A DNA stretch of 64,000 bases from Prevotellaceae bacterium UBA2448 (GTDB lineage Bacteria > Bacteroidota > Bacteroidia > Bacteroidales > Bacteroidaceae). The notes under the pieces were generated by a model. The model ran no database searches. It saw only the letters and a list, made by a program, of their open reading frames with translations, and had not been told where the DNA came from. Shown here piece by piece: positions 14,956 through 23,806 of this stretch; position 1 is the first letter of the stretch; each line of letters starts with the position of its first letter. A program made the position numbers and the translations under genes. The stretch covers positions 62,001 through 126,000 of the forward strand of contig DDQG01000018.1 of assembly GCA_002342585.1 (NCBI GenBank). Reading direction: 5' to 3'.

Positions 14956-15041
14956 AGTCCGTAGGCTTACGGACTAACAGTCCGAAGGCTACGGACTCAG
15001 AGTACGTTGGTTACGGACTCAGAGTCCGCAGGCGTCGGACT
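14956..15041. repeat. Four tandem hairpin repeats of about 22 bp
   Basis: Units at 14956-14975, 14979-14997, 15001-15019 and 15023-15041, separated by AAC or CAG. Each is of the form AGTCCG...CGGACT; the third is imperfect. Loops and inner bases differ among copies. Confidence 0.85.
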
Positions 15042-15128
15042 ATAAGACATTCTGTACTTTAACGATTTTAGTTGGAGAGACCACAGGGACAGGTGCGTGT
15101 TTCAACCTTGCAAAAGATTTAATTTACT

Positions 15129-15227
15129 TTAGCAACTTTTTGTCGCATTTCTAATTGTATCGAATTCGATACAATTCTCTGTGTTTTCAACAATATCCAA
15201 TCTCTGTCTGTCGGTCAAGGTCTTCAT
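15129..15227 (-). pseudogene. Remnant of a HEPN toxin gene
   Basis: A 32-codon frame beginning MKTLTDRQRLDIVE, which looks like the N-terminus of the HEPN partner usually encoded after MNT nucleotidyltransferases (normally about 130 residues). The rest of the HEPN domain is missing: the frame runs into a 24-bp perfect palindrome and then a stop. The ATG overlaps the stop of the nucleotidyltransferase gene. Identification rests on context and a short match, so it is tentative. Confidence 0.5.
15153..15176. repeat. 24-bp perfect palindrome
   Basis: AATTGTATCGAA followed directly by its reverse complement, inside the HEPN remnant. Its AATT ends recall the palindromes in the nuclease gene (11997-12062) and upstream of the transposase (2764-2800). 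Confidence 0.9.
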
Positions 15228-15532
15228 ATCCTTATGCTTTCGTTCTCTACGTTCAAATAGAATGGGCTAACACGTTTACCCCACTCATTGCGAGCTACTA
15301 TAATCGGATTAATAAGTACTCCTGTTTCCAATTCTATTTGATACAACGGAGCAAAAATGACATCCTCGTCACGATCTGTGACTTGAGGTTTATCAACAAG
15401 TATCAACAAGTCTATATCTGAATCAGGACGGGCATCACCTCTAGCTTCACTTCCATATACACGTGCTTCAAGCTTGTATGGAACTGAAGTCAATGCCTGA
15501 CTGATAGATTTTGTTATACCTTCTCTTTTCAT
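15224..15532 (-). CDS. MNT-type nucleotidyltransferase (antitoxin-like)
   Basis: A 102-residue minimal nucleotidyltransferase. The family signature is clear: YGSEARGDARPDSDIDLLIL, with GS, the two metal-binding aspartates in DSDIDLL and a later third acidic position. Such proteins (MntA type) modify and silence a HEPN RNase toxin encoded next door by adding nucleotides. Here the expected partner is only a 32-codon remnant. It is driven by a consensus promoter (15554-15585). Length and motifs look intact, so the enzyme may still be made. Confidence 0.85.
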   Translation of the reverse strand: MKREGITKSISQALTSVPYKLEARVYGSEARGDARPDSDIDLLILVDKPQVTDRDEDVIFAPLYQIELETGVLINPIIVARNEWGKRVSPFYLNVENESIRI

Positions 15533-15552
15533 AGAGATTTTGATTTACATCC

Positions 15553-15588
15553 GCAAAAATACGAGTAAGCGAGCAAAGTACAAAATAA
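15553..15588 (-). promoter_or_regulatory. Consensus promoter of the MNT gene (36-bp repeat, right copy)
   Basis: On the minus strand: TTTTG (15581-15585), 19 bp, TATTTTTG (15554-15561). Identical over 36 bp to 14493-14528. Located 20 bases upstream of the MNT start codon. Confidence 0.8.
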
Positions 15589-15655
15589 ATCTCGTTTATT
15601 TTTACTTTCGAGCGGGAGTATTTCGACGAAGTCAACATACAAACTATTTTCTATA

Positions 15656-15716
15656 CTTCTGCAAATGTTGAAGGATATTTTTTGAATTTAGGTTAAGGGT
15701 TAGTGGTTAGAGGTTA
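15656..15716 (+). repeat. 61-bp direct repeat, right copy
   Basis: Second copy of the sequence at 13632-13692. It lies just beyond the MNT promoter, at the right edge of the accessory island. Confidence 0.85.
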
Positions 15717-15788
15717 GTGACCTTTGATTCTAGACCAGTATCATCTTAACTCCTTTAACTTCTCTAACTTCTTAACTCCTAAAAAAAA

Positions 15789-15817
15789 CGAGAGCTGACA
15801 AACGAATGTCAGCTCTC
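15789..15817 (-). terminator. Terminator of the V-type ATP synthase operon
   Basis: Stem of 11 bp (15790-15800 and 15807-15817) with loop of 6. On the minus strand it is followed by C/G then a run of eight T, about 24 bases after the stop codon of the K subunit gene. Confidence 0.85.
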
Positions 15818-15840
15818 TTTGTAATTGTATTTCCTATGTC

Positions 15841-16299
<459 letters not shown>

Positions 16300-16424
16300 T
16301 TAGCGGATTAACTCTGTCGTCCATGAGAAGGAGTTAATGACATGAGAATCCTGGGGTTAATAGTTAATTTAATGCATAATTCATAATGCATAATTCATAA
16401 TTTTCGTTTTCGTTTTGGTTTTCG

Positions 16425-18302
16425 TTATTTCTTTACCTTAAACGGTTTGTACTCGGTACCGTTTCCGGAGAAGTCGGCATTTTTGAAGTATTCCACGAAG
16501 GTGAGTCGCATCGGGTGTACGAAGGATGATATCATACAGAGTCCGAAGTTGATGCTGTGTCCTAAGAGGAGGATGATAAGCATCACAATCTCGTGGACAA
16601 CCGGGGTCGCAGGACTCATCTCCATAGCGAGTTGGTTAAATACGCTTCCGAGAACACCACCGGTGAGTCCGAGGGCAAAGAGTCGGATGTAGGACAAAAG
16701 GTCGCCAAGCAGTCCGGTTGACATGCCGTAGGTTGACCAGAGTCCGCCACCGAGGTTTACTCCCACTCCAAGCAGTTTGCGCAGGCTGCCTGCCTTTGCA
16801 TAGGCTGCGGGGTTGTTGAGGAAGTAGATGCCGAAGGCTGCAATGGCTACAAGAACGTAGAGTATGGACTGGAGCCATTGTGGAATGACTACTCCGAACA
16901 TTGGCAGACCGAAGAGGGCTACAAGGCTCAGGAGGGCAAGTACCCACGAGAATTTGCCTACTCCGTAGATGAATCCGTAGTTCTTAACTGCTTTGCATCC
17001 TGCCATAAACATACCGATGAGCACCTGGATGAGTCCGATGATTACGGATATGACCATCATTGGTGAGTATCCGAAGAAACTCTCTTTCATGGAGTCGTTG
17101 ACGAAGTATGGCTGTATTGGTTTTATCCAATTCCAATCTACTGTAGCCAGGTCGATTCCGAAGAATGTACCGGTGATGAATCCGCATATACAGGTCATAC
17201 CACCAAGCAGGGCTCCAAGCATTCCGTAAGAACGGATGTTCGGTTTGCTGAAGACGATGAACAGCGATACGGCTGTAATGATGAGTCCGTAGCCGCAGTC
17301 GCCCATGCAGAGTCCGAAGAAGAGCATGAAGAATGGTGCGAAGAGTGGCAGAGGGTCTATGTCGTGATAGTTCGGCAATGAGTACATGCGCAGGATTGGC
17401 TCGAAGAGCGTAGCGAATTTGTTGTTCACTATCTTGATAGGCACATTATCGTCGAACTCAGGGTCTGCTATTTCGTAGTAGATATGCTGGCGGTCGAGGA
17501 AGTCGGTCACTTCCTTTGCACGATCGGCAAGTGTCCATCCCACCATGAGTTTGAGGGCATCACCTGCAACAGATTCGTTGCTGAGGTGTACCTGTGAGAG
17601 TTGTATGTCGTTCTCGTTTTCCACCTGAGCAGCCAGAAGGCTGTTGCGATACTGGATGTTGATAGCGAGGAGAGACTCGTGGATTTCATCTATCTGACGT
17701 TTTAAATCGTCAGACTGCTTCAAGAGTGTGCTGTAGGATGAACGCGGCAGTTCGATGCGCTCAGCTGTAATGTCAGGCACATCAGACGAGAAGGCAAGGA
17801 AGTAGATTTTCTTGTTCTGTTCTGCAATTGGTGTAGCAAAGTACTTATCGCCCCACTCTGCTTTGTAGAGTTTGGCAGGAGCAGAGAAGAAGTACATGTT
17901 AGTACCTGTGGCTGCGAGCTGATCTACTTTCTCCCAGTCGATGTCGCCCCACACTTCCATGCGCTGGATGTCCTTATCGACAGAGTCCAACTGGTGCTTC
18001 AGGTCGTTCTCACGCTCTACGAGTCGTTCGATGTCGGAAAAGCATTGATTGCCAAGACTTGCATCGGCAGGGAACTGCGAATAGGTCTGCTGTGTAGTAT
18101 AGGAGTCTTTTGCATAGTCGAGGGTTGCGATAGCTGACTTGAATCGCTGTGCAAGAGTGAGTGCGCTCTGTAGTTCGTCGCTACTTGCACCTTGCTGGAG
18201 TTGCTGCACATGAATGACTCCGAGTTCGCGAATGGAACCGATAAATTTGTCGTATTCCCCATTGGTGATGAGGAATGTGAGTTTTTTCATATCCTGTATC
18301 AT
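16425..18302 (-). CDS. ntpI: V-type ATP synthase subunit I (a-like stator)
   Basis: A 625-residue protein. The N-terminal ~300 residues are soluble with coiled-coil stretches (ENDLKHQLDSVDKDIQRMEV) and the C-terminal half has seven or eight transmembrane helices, the normal layout of the V/A-ATPase subunit that forms the ion half-channels beside the c-ring. The membrane part contains LFFGLCMGDCGYG and the segment LLGDLLSYIRLFALGLTGG with the conserved arginine (SYIRLFALGL), which faces the ring. The start ATG overlaps the stop of subunit D by 4 bp. Confidence 0.93.
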   Translation of the reverse strand: MIQDMKKLTFLITNGEYDKFIGSIRELGVIHVQQLQQGASSDELQSALTLAQRFKSAIATLDYAKDSYTTQQTYSQFPADASLGNQCFSDIERLVERENDLKHQLDSVDKDIQRMEVWGDIDWEKVDQLAATGTNMYFFSAPAKLYKAEWGDKYFATPIAEQNKKIYFLAFSSDVPDITAERIELPRSSYSTLLKQSDDLKRQIDEIHESLLAINIQYRNSLLAAQVENENDIQLSQVHLSNESVAGDALKLMVGWTLADRAKEVTDFLDRQHIYYEIADPEFDDNVPIKIVNNKFATLFEPILRMYSLPNYHDIDPLPLFAPFFMLFFGLCMGDCGYGLIITAVSLFIVFSKPNIRSYGMLGALLGGMTCICGFITGTFFGIDLATVDWNWIKPIQPYFVNDSMKESFFGYSPMMVISVIIGLIQVLIGMFMAGCKAVKNYGFIYGVGKFSWVLALLSLVALFGLPMFGVVIPQWLQSILYVLVAIAAFGIYFLNNPAAYAKAGSLRKLLGVGVNLGGGLWSTYGMSTGLLGDLLSYIRLFALGLTGGVLGSVFNQLAMEMSPATPVVHEIVMLIILLLGHSINFGLCMISSFVHPMRLTFVEYFKNADFSGNGTEYKPFKVKK

Positions 18303-18928
18303 ACGGCTACCTCCTTCTCTTGTTCTGCGTCTTGTTTAGCACGCTTTTCCTGTAATGACTTCAGAATCTTCTGTGATGACTTGGAGAGGTTTTCCTCGTC
18401 TTCCATGAAGCGTTTTATCTTACGGATTGCTTCCTGGAATCCAGGTATCTGCACTTTCTCGAAGAGGTTTACCTTCTGCGTGGTTTTCTTACGGGCATGG
18501 TCGAGCAGAAGCAGTTTAGCCTCAACAAATTCGTGTTCGACGGCTGTCTTAGCAAGTCCCTGCAGGAGTTTTATTCCGTCGAAGTACCACTTCGGAGCGC
18601 TGAAGAGTCCAAATGGTTTCACTTCAAGCTGTATGTTTGTGAGGACAGGAACACGAACACCTGCTATTTTCTTCACGTCGAGTTGCACGTCTTTGAGTGC
18701 CACAAGCGAAGCGTCGAATTCGCCCCATAGAGCATACATAGATTCGTAGCCCTGTATCTGCTCCTGGAGTTTCTGTTCGAGTTCGGTCGCCTCTTCCTTA
18801 CACTTTTTCACCTCAAGGCGCAGGGCTGTCTCCTTATTCTTGATGATAGGGAGTGTGCGCTGACGCATCTTCAGGTTTTTCTCCAGCTGCTGAAGCGATG
18901 TTTTATTATATTGAAACTTAATTGCCAT
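18299..18928 (-). CDS. ntpD: V-type ATP synthase subunit D (central stalk)
   Basis: A 209-residue, almost wholly helical protein. Subunit D forms the rotating central coiled coil that connects the A3B3 head to the ring. The N-terminal FQYNKTSLQQLEKNLKMRQR and the C-terminal helix FEKVQIPGFQEAIRKIKRFM are typical of the family, the latter including the conserved (K/R)VNLFEKVQIP motif. Length is normal. It lies 111 bp after subunit B and overlaps subunit I by 4 bp. Confidence 0.92.
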   Translation of the reverse strand: MAIKFQYNKTSLQQLEKNLKMRQRTLPIIKNKETALRLEVKKCKEEATELEQKLQEQIQGYESMYALWGEFDASLVALKDVQLDVKKIAGVRVPVLTNIQLEVKPFGLFSAPKWYFDGIKLLQGLAKTAVEHEFVEAKLLLLDHARKKTTQKVNLFEKVQIPGFQEAIRKIKRFMEDEENLSKSSQKILKSLQEKRAKQDAEQEKEVAV

Positions 18929-19039
18929 TTATAACGGTTAATGGTTAACGGTTAAAGGTTAACGATTAAAGTTGATAATTGATAGTTAAAAGTATATTGG
19001 TTATAGATTTCTTACATCTTACCTCTTACTTCTTACATC

Positions 19040-20362
19040 TTACTTCCAATAGATATCTGTGAATTCCTTCTTGATGTTGACTTCCTCAAGTTTGAAGTAT
19101 TTGATGAAGAGGCTCCAAGTAACATCAAGCATCTCTTCTGTGTCGAGGTTGACGTCGATGGCAAGCAGTCTGTTAGCATATTCCTTAGCGAAGTCGAGAC
19201 AACGATTGTCGTAGTCTGTGAGGTCGAATCCGTTCTCCAACTTAGTCTTTGCGTTAGCTGCATCGGAATAGAGTCGGATGGCTGCATTCATAACCTGTGA
19301 GTGGTCCTTACGGGTCTTCTTACCTGCTACGAGCTGTTTCAGACGAGAGAGTGAACGGAATGGGTCAACGATGACCTTACCGATATCAGAGTCGCGACGG
19401 AGGAAGAGCTGACCTTCTGTGATGTAACCTGTGTTGTCAGGTACTGCATGTGTGATGTCGCCTCCGGAAAGTGTTGTTACGGCAATGATGGTGATACTGC
19501 CACCACCTACAGACTCTGGGAACTGTACTGCCTTTTCGTATATCTTTGCGAGGTCGGAATAGAGTGAACCTGGCATAGAGTCCTTTGAAGGAATCTGATC
19601 CATACGGTTAGAGACGATGGAAAGGGAGTCGGCATAGGATGTCATATCGGTAAGCAGAACGAGTACCTTCTCATTTTTCTCTACAGCAAAGTACTCAGCT
19701 GCAGTAAGTGCCATATCAGGAACAAGCAGACGTTCTACGGCAGGGTCTTCAGTAGTATTCATAAATGCAATGATACGGTCGAGTGCACCTGCGTTGGAGA
19801 ATGTGTTCTTGAAGAAATAGTAGTCGTCGTTTGTCATACCCATACCGCCAAGGATAATCTTGTCTGCCTTAGCACGAAGGGCAACGAGTGCCATTACTTC
19901 GTTGAACGGCTGGTCTGGGTCGGCAAAGAATGGAATCTTCTGACCGGAAACGAGTGTGTTGTTGAGGTCGATACCGGCAATACCTGTAGCGATAAGTTCG
20001 CTTGGCTGACGACGACGTACAGGGTTCACGGAAGGACCACCAATCTCGACTTCCTTACCTTCAATCTCGGGACCTCCGTCGATAGGCTGACCATATGCGT
20101 TGAAGAAACGACCTGAGAGTTGGTCACTTACTTTAAGAGATGGTGCCTTACCAAGGAATACTACTTCGGCATTGGTTGGTATGCCACCTGTACCTTCGAA
20201 TACCTGAAGGGTAACATCGTCACCAACAATTTTCACTACCTGAGCAAGTTTTCCGTTAATAGTTGCCAGTTCGTCGTACCCTACCCCTTTTGCTTTCAGG
20301 GCTACGGTAGCTTTGGTAATCTGGCTAATCTTTGTATATATCTTTTGGAATGCAGTTGCCAT
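19040..20362 (-). CDS. ntpB: V-type ATP synthase subunit B (regulatory)
   Basis: A 440-residue homologue of the catalytic subunit that lacks a working P-loop, as expected for the B subunit that alternates with A in the hexameric head. Recognisable segments are ELIATGIAGIDLNNTLVSGQ, LPFF-type region KIPFFADPDQPFNEV, and PSKDSMPGSLYSDLAKIYE, which supplies the arginine finger region. The start ATG at 20362 lies 36 bp after the stop of subunit A. Confidence 0.94.
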   Translation of the reverse strand: MATAFQKIYTKISQITKATVALKAKGVGYDELATINGKLAQVVKIVGDDVTLQVFEGTGGIPTNAEVVFLGKAPSLKVSDQLSGRFFNAYGQPIDGGPEIEGKEVEIGGPSVNPVRRRQPSELIATGIAGIDLNNTLVSGQKIPFFADPDQPFNEVMALVALRAKADKIILGGMGMTNDDYYFFKNTFSNAGALDRIIAFMNTTEDPAVERLLVPDMALTAAEYFAVEKNEKVLVLLTDMTSYADSLSIVSNRMDQIPSKDSMPGSLYSDLAKIYEKAVQFPESVGGGSITIIAVTTLSGGDITHAVPDNTGYITEGQLFLRRDSDIGKVIVDPFRSLSRLKQLVAGKKTRKDHSQVMNAAIRLYSDAANAKTKLENGFDLTDYDNRCLDFAKEYANRLLAIDVNLDTEEMLDVTWSLFIKYFKLEEVNIKKEFTDIYWK

Positions 20363-20398
20363 TATAAAGTTTAAAGTTTAAAGTTGAAAGTTTAAAGT

Positions 20399-22141
20399 TT
20401 ATTGTTTCAGCATGTCCTGAATCTGATTGTAGAAACTGTCGTACTGTTCAGATTTGTATTCAGAATAGTTAAGCTGCTTGCAGAGGTTGATGAGTTTCTT
20501 GAAGAAATCAACCACAGAGAGGAAGTCGTCGAACTGGAAGTCTGTATCACAAATCTGTGTAACGAGGTTCAGGATAGCTTCCTGACGCTCTATACTTGTT
20601 ACAGCATCTACCTCGTCGAAGGCATCCTGCTGAAGAACTACGAAGTCGATGATTTCTGATTTCCAGAATACTACATGGTAGTCAACAGGAACACCATCAT
20701 CACCAAGGATGTTGATCTGTTCTGCAATTTCCTTACCACGCTGCATACGGGTCTTCAGAGCCAATACCTTTGGAATCCACTGGTCGTTGATTTTCTTTGA
20801 AATGTATTCTTCGAACTCTGGATATTCCAGATATTTAGAATATGAGTCGATTGGGTTTACGGCTGGGTAGCGCTTCTTATCGGCACGTTCCTGCTCAAGT
20901 CCGTAGAAGCAACGAGCTACCTTCTTAGTATTCTCGGTTACCGGTTCCTTGAGGTTACCTCCGGCAGGAGACACAGTACCAATGAATGTGATAGAACCAA
21001 CTTCGCCATTGTTGAGATATACATATCCTGCACGTCCGTAGAAGTTACTGATGAGTGCTCCGAGATCCATTGGGAATGCGTCAGGACCAGGCAGTTCCTC
21101 CATACGGTTTGACATTTCACGAAGAGCCTGTGCCCAACGAGAAGTAGAGTCTGCCATGAGCAGTACGCGGAGTCCCATAGAACGGTAGTACTCTGCCATT
21201 GTCATAGCTGTATATACAGATGCTTCACGGGCTGCAACAGGCATGTTTGAGGTATTTGCAATGATGATAGTACGTTCCATCAGTTTGCGACCTGTATGTG
21301 GGTCGATGAGTTCTGGGAACTCAGTAAAGATTTCAACTACCTCGTTAGCACGTTCGCCACAGGCTGCAATGATAACGATATCTGCTTCTGCCTGTTTTGA
21401 AATAGCATGCTGAAGCACAGTCTTACCTGTACCAAACGGACCAGGAATGAATCCGGTTCCGCCCTCTACGATAGGGTTGAATGTATCGATGGTACGCACA
21501 CCTGTCTCAAGGAGCTTGAATGGACGTGGTTTTTCCTTGTAGTTTGTCATAGCAAACTTAACAGGCCAATGCTGAACCATATCCACTTTTATCTCGCTGC
21601 CATCAGCCTTCTCAAGCACGGCAATAGTGTCGTGAATCTTGTACTGACCAGCCTTTACGATGCTCTTCACCTTAGCTGTGCCGACGAGCTGAAACGGAGC
21701 CATAATCTTAAGCTTCTGAGAGTTTTCCTCTACTTCTCCAAGCCAAGCACTACCACTAACGGTGTCACCTTCCTTTACGAGAGGCTGGAAATCCCATAAG
21801 CGTTCAGCATCGAGCGGTTCGGTGTATTGTCCGCGTTTGAGGAATACACCTTCCATCTTGTCGAGGTCGTTCTGCAGACCATCGTAGTTTTTTGAAAGCA
21901 TACCAGGACCGAGTTGCACTTCGAGCATATGTCCTGTAAATTCAGCAGTTGCACCTACCTTGAGTCCACGTGTAGATTCGAATACCTGGACATACACATC
22001 GGTTCCAACTACCTTGATAACCTCTGACATAAGACGGTCGCCACCAGTCTCAATATAACAGATTTCACCCTGAGACACTGGACCATCAACAGAGAGAGTT
22101 ACCATGTTGGCAATTACGCCACTTACTGTACCTTTTGTCAT
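20399..22141 (-). CDS. ntpA: V-type ATP synthase subunit A (catalytic)
   Basis: A 580-residue catalytic ATPase subunit. The P-loop is GPFGTGKT (234-241), followed by AACGERANEV, a family signature. A non-homologous bulge domain typical of A/V-type A subunits sits between about residues 110 and 190. The C-terminal helical bundle ends in a normal position. It binds and hydrolyses or makes ATP at the A/B interface. It starts 54 bp after the DUF2764 gene stop. Confidence 0.96.
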   Translation of the reverse strand: MTKGTVSGVIANMVTLSVDGPVSQGEICYIETGGDRLMSEVIKVVGTDVYVQVFESTRGLKVGATAEFTGHMLEVQLGPGMLSKNYDGLQNDLDKMEGVFLKRGQYTEPLDAERLWDFQPLVKEGDTVSGSAWLGEVEENSQKLKIMAPFQLVGTAKVKSIVKAGQYKIHDTIAVLEKADGSEIKVDMVQHWPVKFAMTNYKEKPRPFKLLETGVRTIDTFNPIVEGGTGFIPGPFGTGKTVLQHAISKQAEADIVIIAACGERANEVVEIFTEFPELIDPHTGRKLMERTIIIANTSNMPVAAREASVYTAMTMAEYYRSMGLRVLLMADSTSRWAQALREMSNRMEELPGPDAFPMDLGALISNFYGRAGYVYLNNGEVGSITFIGTVSPAGGNLKEPVTENTKKVARCFYGLEQERADKKRYPAVNPIDSYSKYLEYPEFEEYISKKINDQWIPKVLALKTRMQRGKEIAEQINILGDDGVPVDYHVVFWKSEIIDFVVLQQDAFDEVDAVTSIERQEAILNLVTQICDTDFQFDDFLSVVDFFKKLINLCKQLNYSEYKSEQYDSFYNQIQDMLKQ

Positions 22142-22195
22142 ATATATATGTTTTTTCTATTTTACTTTCTAAATAAATCTATTAGCAGAGAAACC

Positions 22196-23053
22196 TTATT
22201 GTTTGCTATAAGGAGACTTCATGCGGAACTCCTCCGGCACTTGGGCTTCACTACGCAGATTCTCAATGATCTGCTTGAACGATTCCCTACCCTTTTCCGG
22301 GTCGAGGCGCTCCCAGCGGTCAAGCATCTGCATCTTACAGAGATAGGCGAAGACTGCTTCGATAGAAAAAATGTCGAAGAATGTCTGTTCTTCGAGCCAC
22401 GCCCATTTGAATGCGTCGATTTTCTTCTCCTTCAGTACAGGATCGTTGCACTCGACAATCTGCATGAGGTCTTTGACATAGTCGTACTCGAGAGTCAGGT
22501 CGAAGTCCTTCGTATTGTTATTGAGAATCATTTCTGTCACATCGTTCTCGCCTTGGATAAAATCAGCAACATTCCAACCTTCCTTGCGGGCAATCATCGC
22601 TGTGAGCACATTATTTATATTAAGATTCAGTTCGTACCACTGACTTATCATCTTGTTAGGACACTGAGTGGCATACTGCAGGAACTGATACTGCATAGCA
22701 TCCTCGGCATACCAGCCTTTTACGTCTTTGTTGAAGTTGTATTCACGGGCAAAGACAGACATAAAAGCAGGGTAACGGTGAACATTGAAGTTCATCTCGC
22801 GTGCCGATGTAATCATATCCTTGTACTGCTCCATAGAGTAGTTGCAATTAGGATTGATTTCCGCATCAGGATTCTTGAGCAGACGCACAAGATTCTTGCA
22901 GTCGTTTTCCAGGAAGAAATAGAAAATCAGCTCTTTGTCATCATCATTGAGAGTCATATCCATTTCTTCGCGAATATCAGAAAACGTGACCGACATAGGG
23001 CTATCAAGCGTAATGTCGGGCAAGCCTGCCATCATACAATAGTAATTCGCCAT
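22196..23053 (-). CDS. DUF2764 protein, probable subunit C of the V-type ATP synthase
   Basis: A 285-residue helical protein beginning MANYYCMMAGLPDITLD. This family is encoded between E and A in the V-type ATPase operons of Bacteroidetes, the place where other bacteria encode subunit C. Helical segments such as LIFYFFLENDCKNLVRLL and YEYDYVKDLMQIVE-like stretches fit the C-subunit role of a socket between the central shaft and the c-ring. The role comes from position and family, not from motifs. Confidence 0.82.
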   Translation of the reverse strand: MANYYCMMAGLPDITLDSPMSVTFSDIREEMDMTLNDDDKELIFYFFLENDCKNLVRLLKNPDAEINPNCNYSMEQYKDMITSAREMNFNVHRYPAFMSVFAREYNFNKDVKGWYAEDAMQYQFLQYATQCPNKMISQWYELNLNINNVLTAMIARKEGWNVADFIQGENDVTEMILNNNTKDFDLTLEYDYVKDLMQIVECNDPVLKEKKIDAFKWAWLEEQTFFDIFSIEAVFAYLCKMQMLDRWERLDPEKGRESFKQIIENLRSEAQVPEEFRMKSPYSKQ

Positions 23054-23117
23054 AAACTAATTCAATGCATATTTCTTAATGCATAATGCATAATTCCTGA
23101 ACTGGTCAGATTATGCA

Positions 23118-23708
23118 TTAAAAAATCATCTCTACCAATTGAGGACGCAAGAATGCCTTGAAGTACTCTTCAAATTCTGCATCTCCGAAATTCACCTTGT
23201 AAGAACCGTCAGCAGGCTGGATGGTGAATGCAGTAGCCTGACCGTTTACCTGTTCGATTTTTACACCTTTGTCTAACAGAGCCTTTGCCTTCTTGGCAAA
23301 AAGAGCCTTGAGTGAAGCAGCATCTTTAGTACCAATAACTATGTCTTCGTTTGCGCCCCATTTCTCAGCCAACTTGAGCATAAATTCGTTCATAAAGTCT
23401 TTGTCGGCAGTAGTTGCTCCTACGGCTTCCTTGATGATCTTGTCGCCAACAACATTTGCAACCTCACTCTTAAGAGCGTTTAAAGCCTGAGAAGCATACA
23501 TTTTGATTTCTGACTTGGTATTCTCTTCCATGGACTTCACACTCTTCTTACCGTCAGCTTCTATCTCGGCAGCCTTTGCCTTTGCATCAGCAATAATCTT
23601 TGCTGCCTGTTCATTTGCAGCAGCTATAATCTTGGCTGCTTCAGCATTACCCTTCTCTACTCCCTCACGAAGGAGTTTCTCTGTAAGTTCTTGAATTTTA
23701 CTTTCCAT
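23118..23708 (-). CDS. ntpE: V-type ATP synthase subunit E (peripheral stalk)
   Basis: A 196-residue protein: an N-terminal long alanine/lysine/glutamate-rich helix (about 1-100, for example AAKIIAAANEQAAKIIADAK) followed by a small alpha/beta domain (about 105-196). This is the E subunit layout, in which the helix forms the stator stalk and the C-terminal domain caps the A3B3 head. It is the first gene of the operon. I see no separate genes for a G/H-type stalk partner or for the small F subunit in the window. Confidence 0.85.
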   Translation of the reverse strand: MESKIQELTEKLLREGVEKGNAEAAKIIAAANEQAAKIIADAKAKAAEIEADGKKSVKSMEENTKSEIKMYASQALNALKSEVANVVGDKIIKEAVGATTADKDFMNEFMLKLAEKWGANEDIVIGTKDAASLKALFAKKAKALLDKGVKIEQVNGQATAFTIQPADGSYKVNFGDAEFEEYFKAFLRPQLVEMIF

Positions 23709-23806
23709 CTATTTTATATGTTTTTTGTAGTTTTCAATTCATTATTTTCCTCTGTATAGAAATCACTCTGCAAATATAAGTAATTTTTACTGATACAGTC
23801 ATATAT

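Larger units (their letters stand above)
14529..15128. other. Non-coding region rich in palindromes
   Basis: No convincing gene in about 600 bp. It holds an inverted-repeat element (14634-14886), four tandem hairpins (14956-15041) and a 14-bp sequence (15081-15094) that recurs inverted at 3894-3907. Confidence 0.7.

Noticed and set aside
14956..15041. CRISPR array
   Set aside because: Units are palindromes of ~20 bp with 3-bp gaps and no spacer sequence or cas genes.
22148..23086. 312-codon plus-strand frame opposite the DUF2764 gene
   Set aside because: It lies wholly antisense to a conserved gene in an intact operon and its translation has no recognisable domain.
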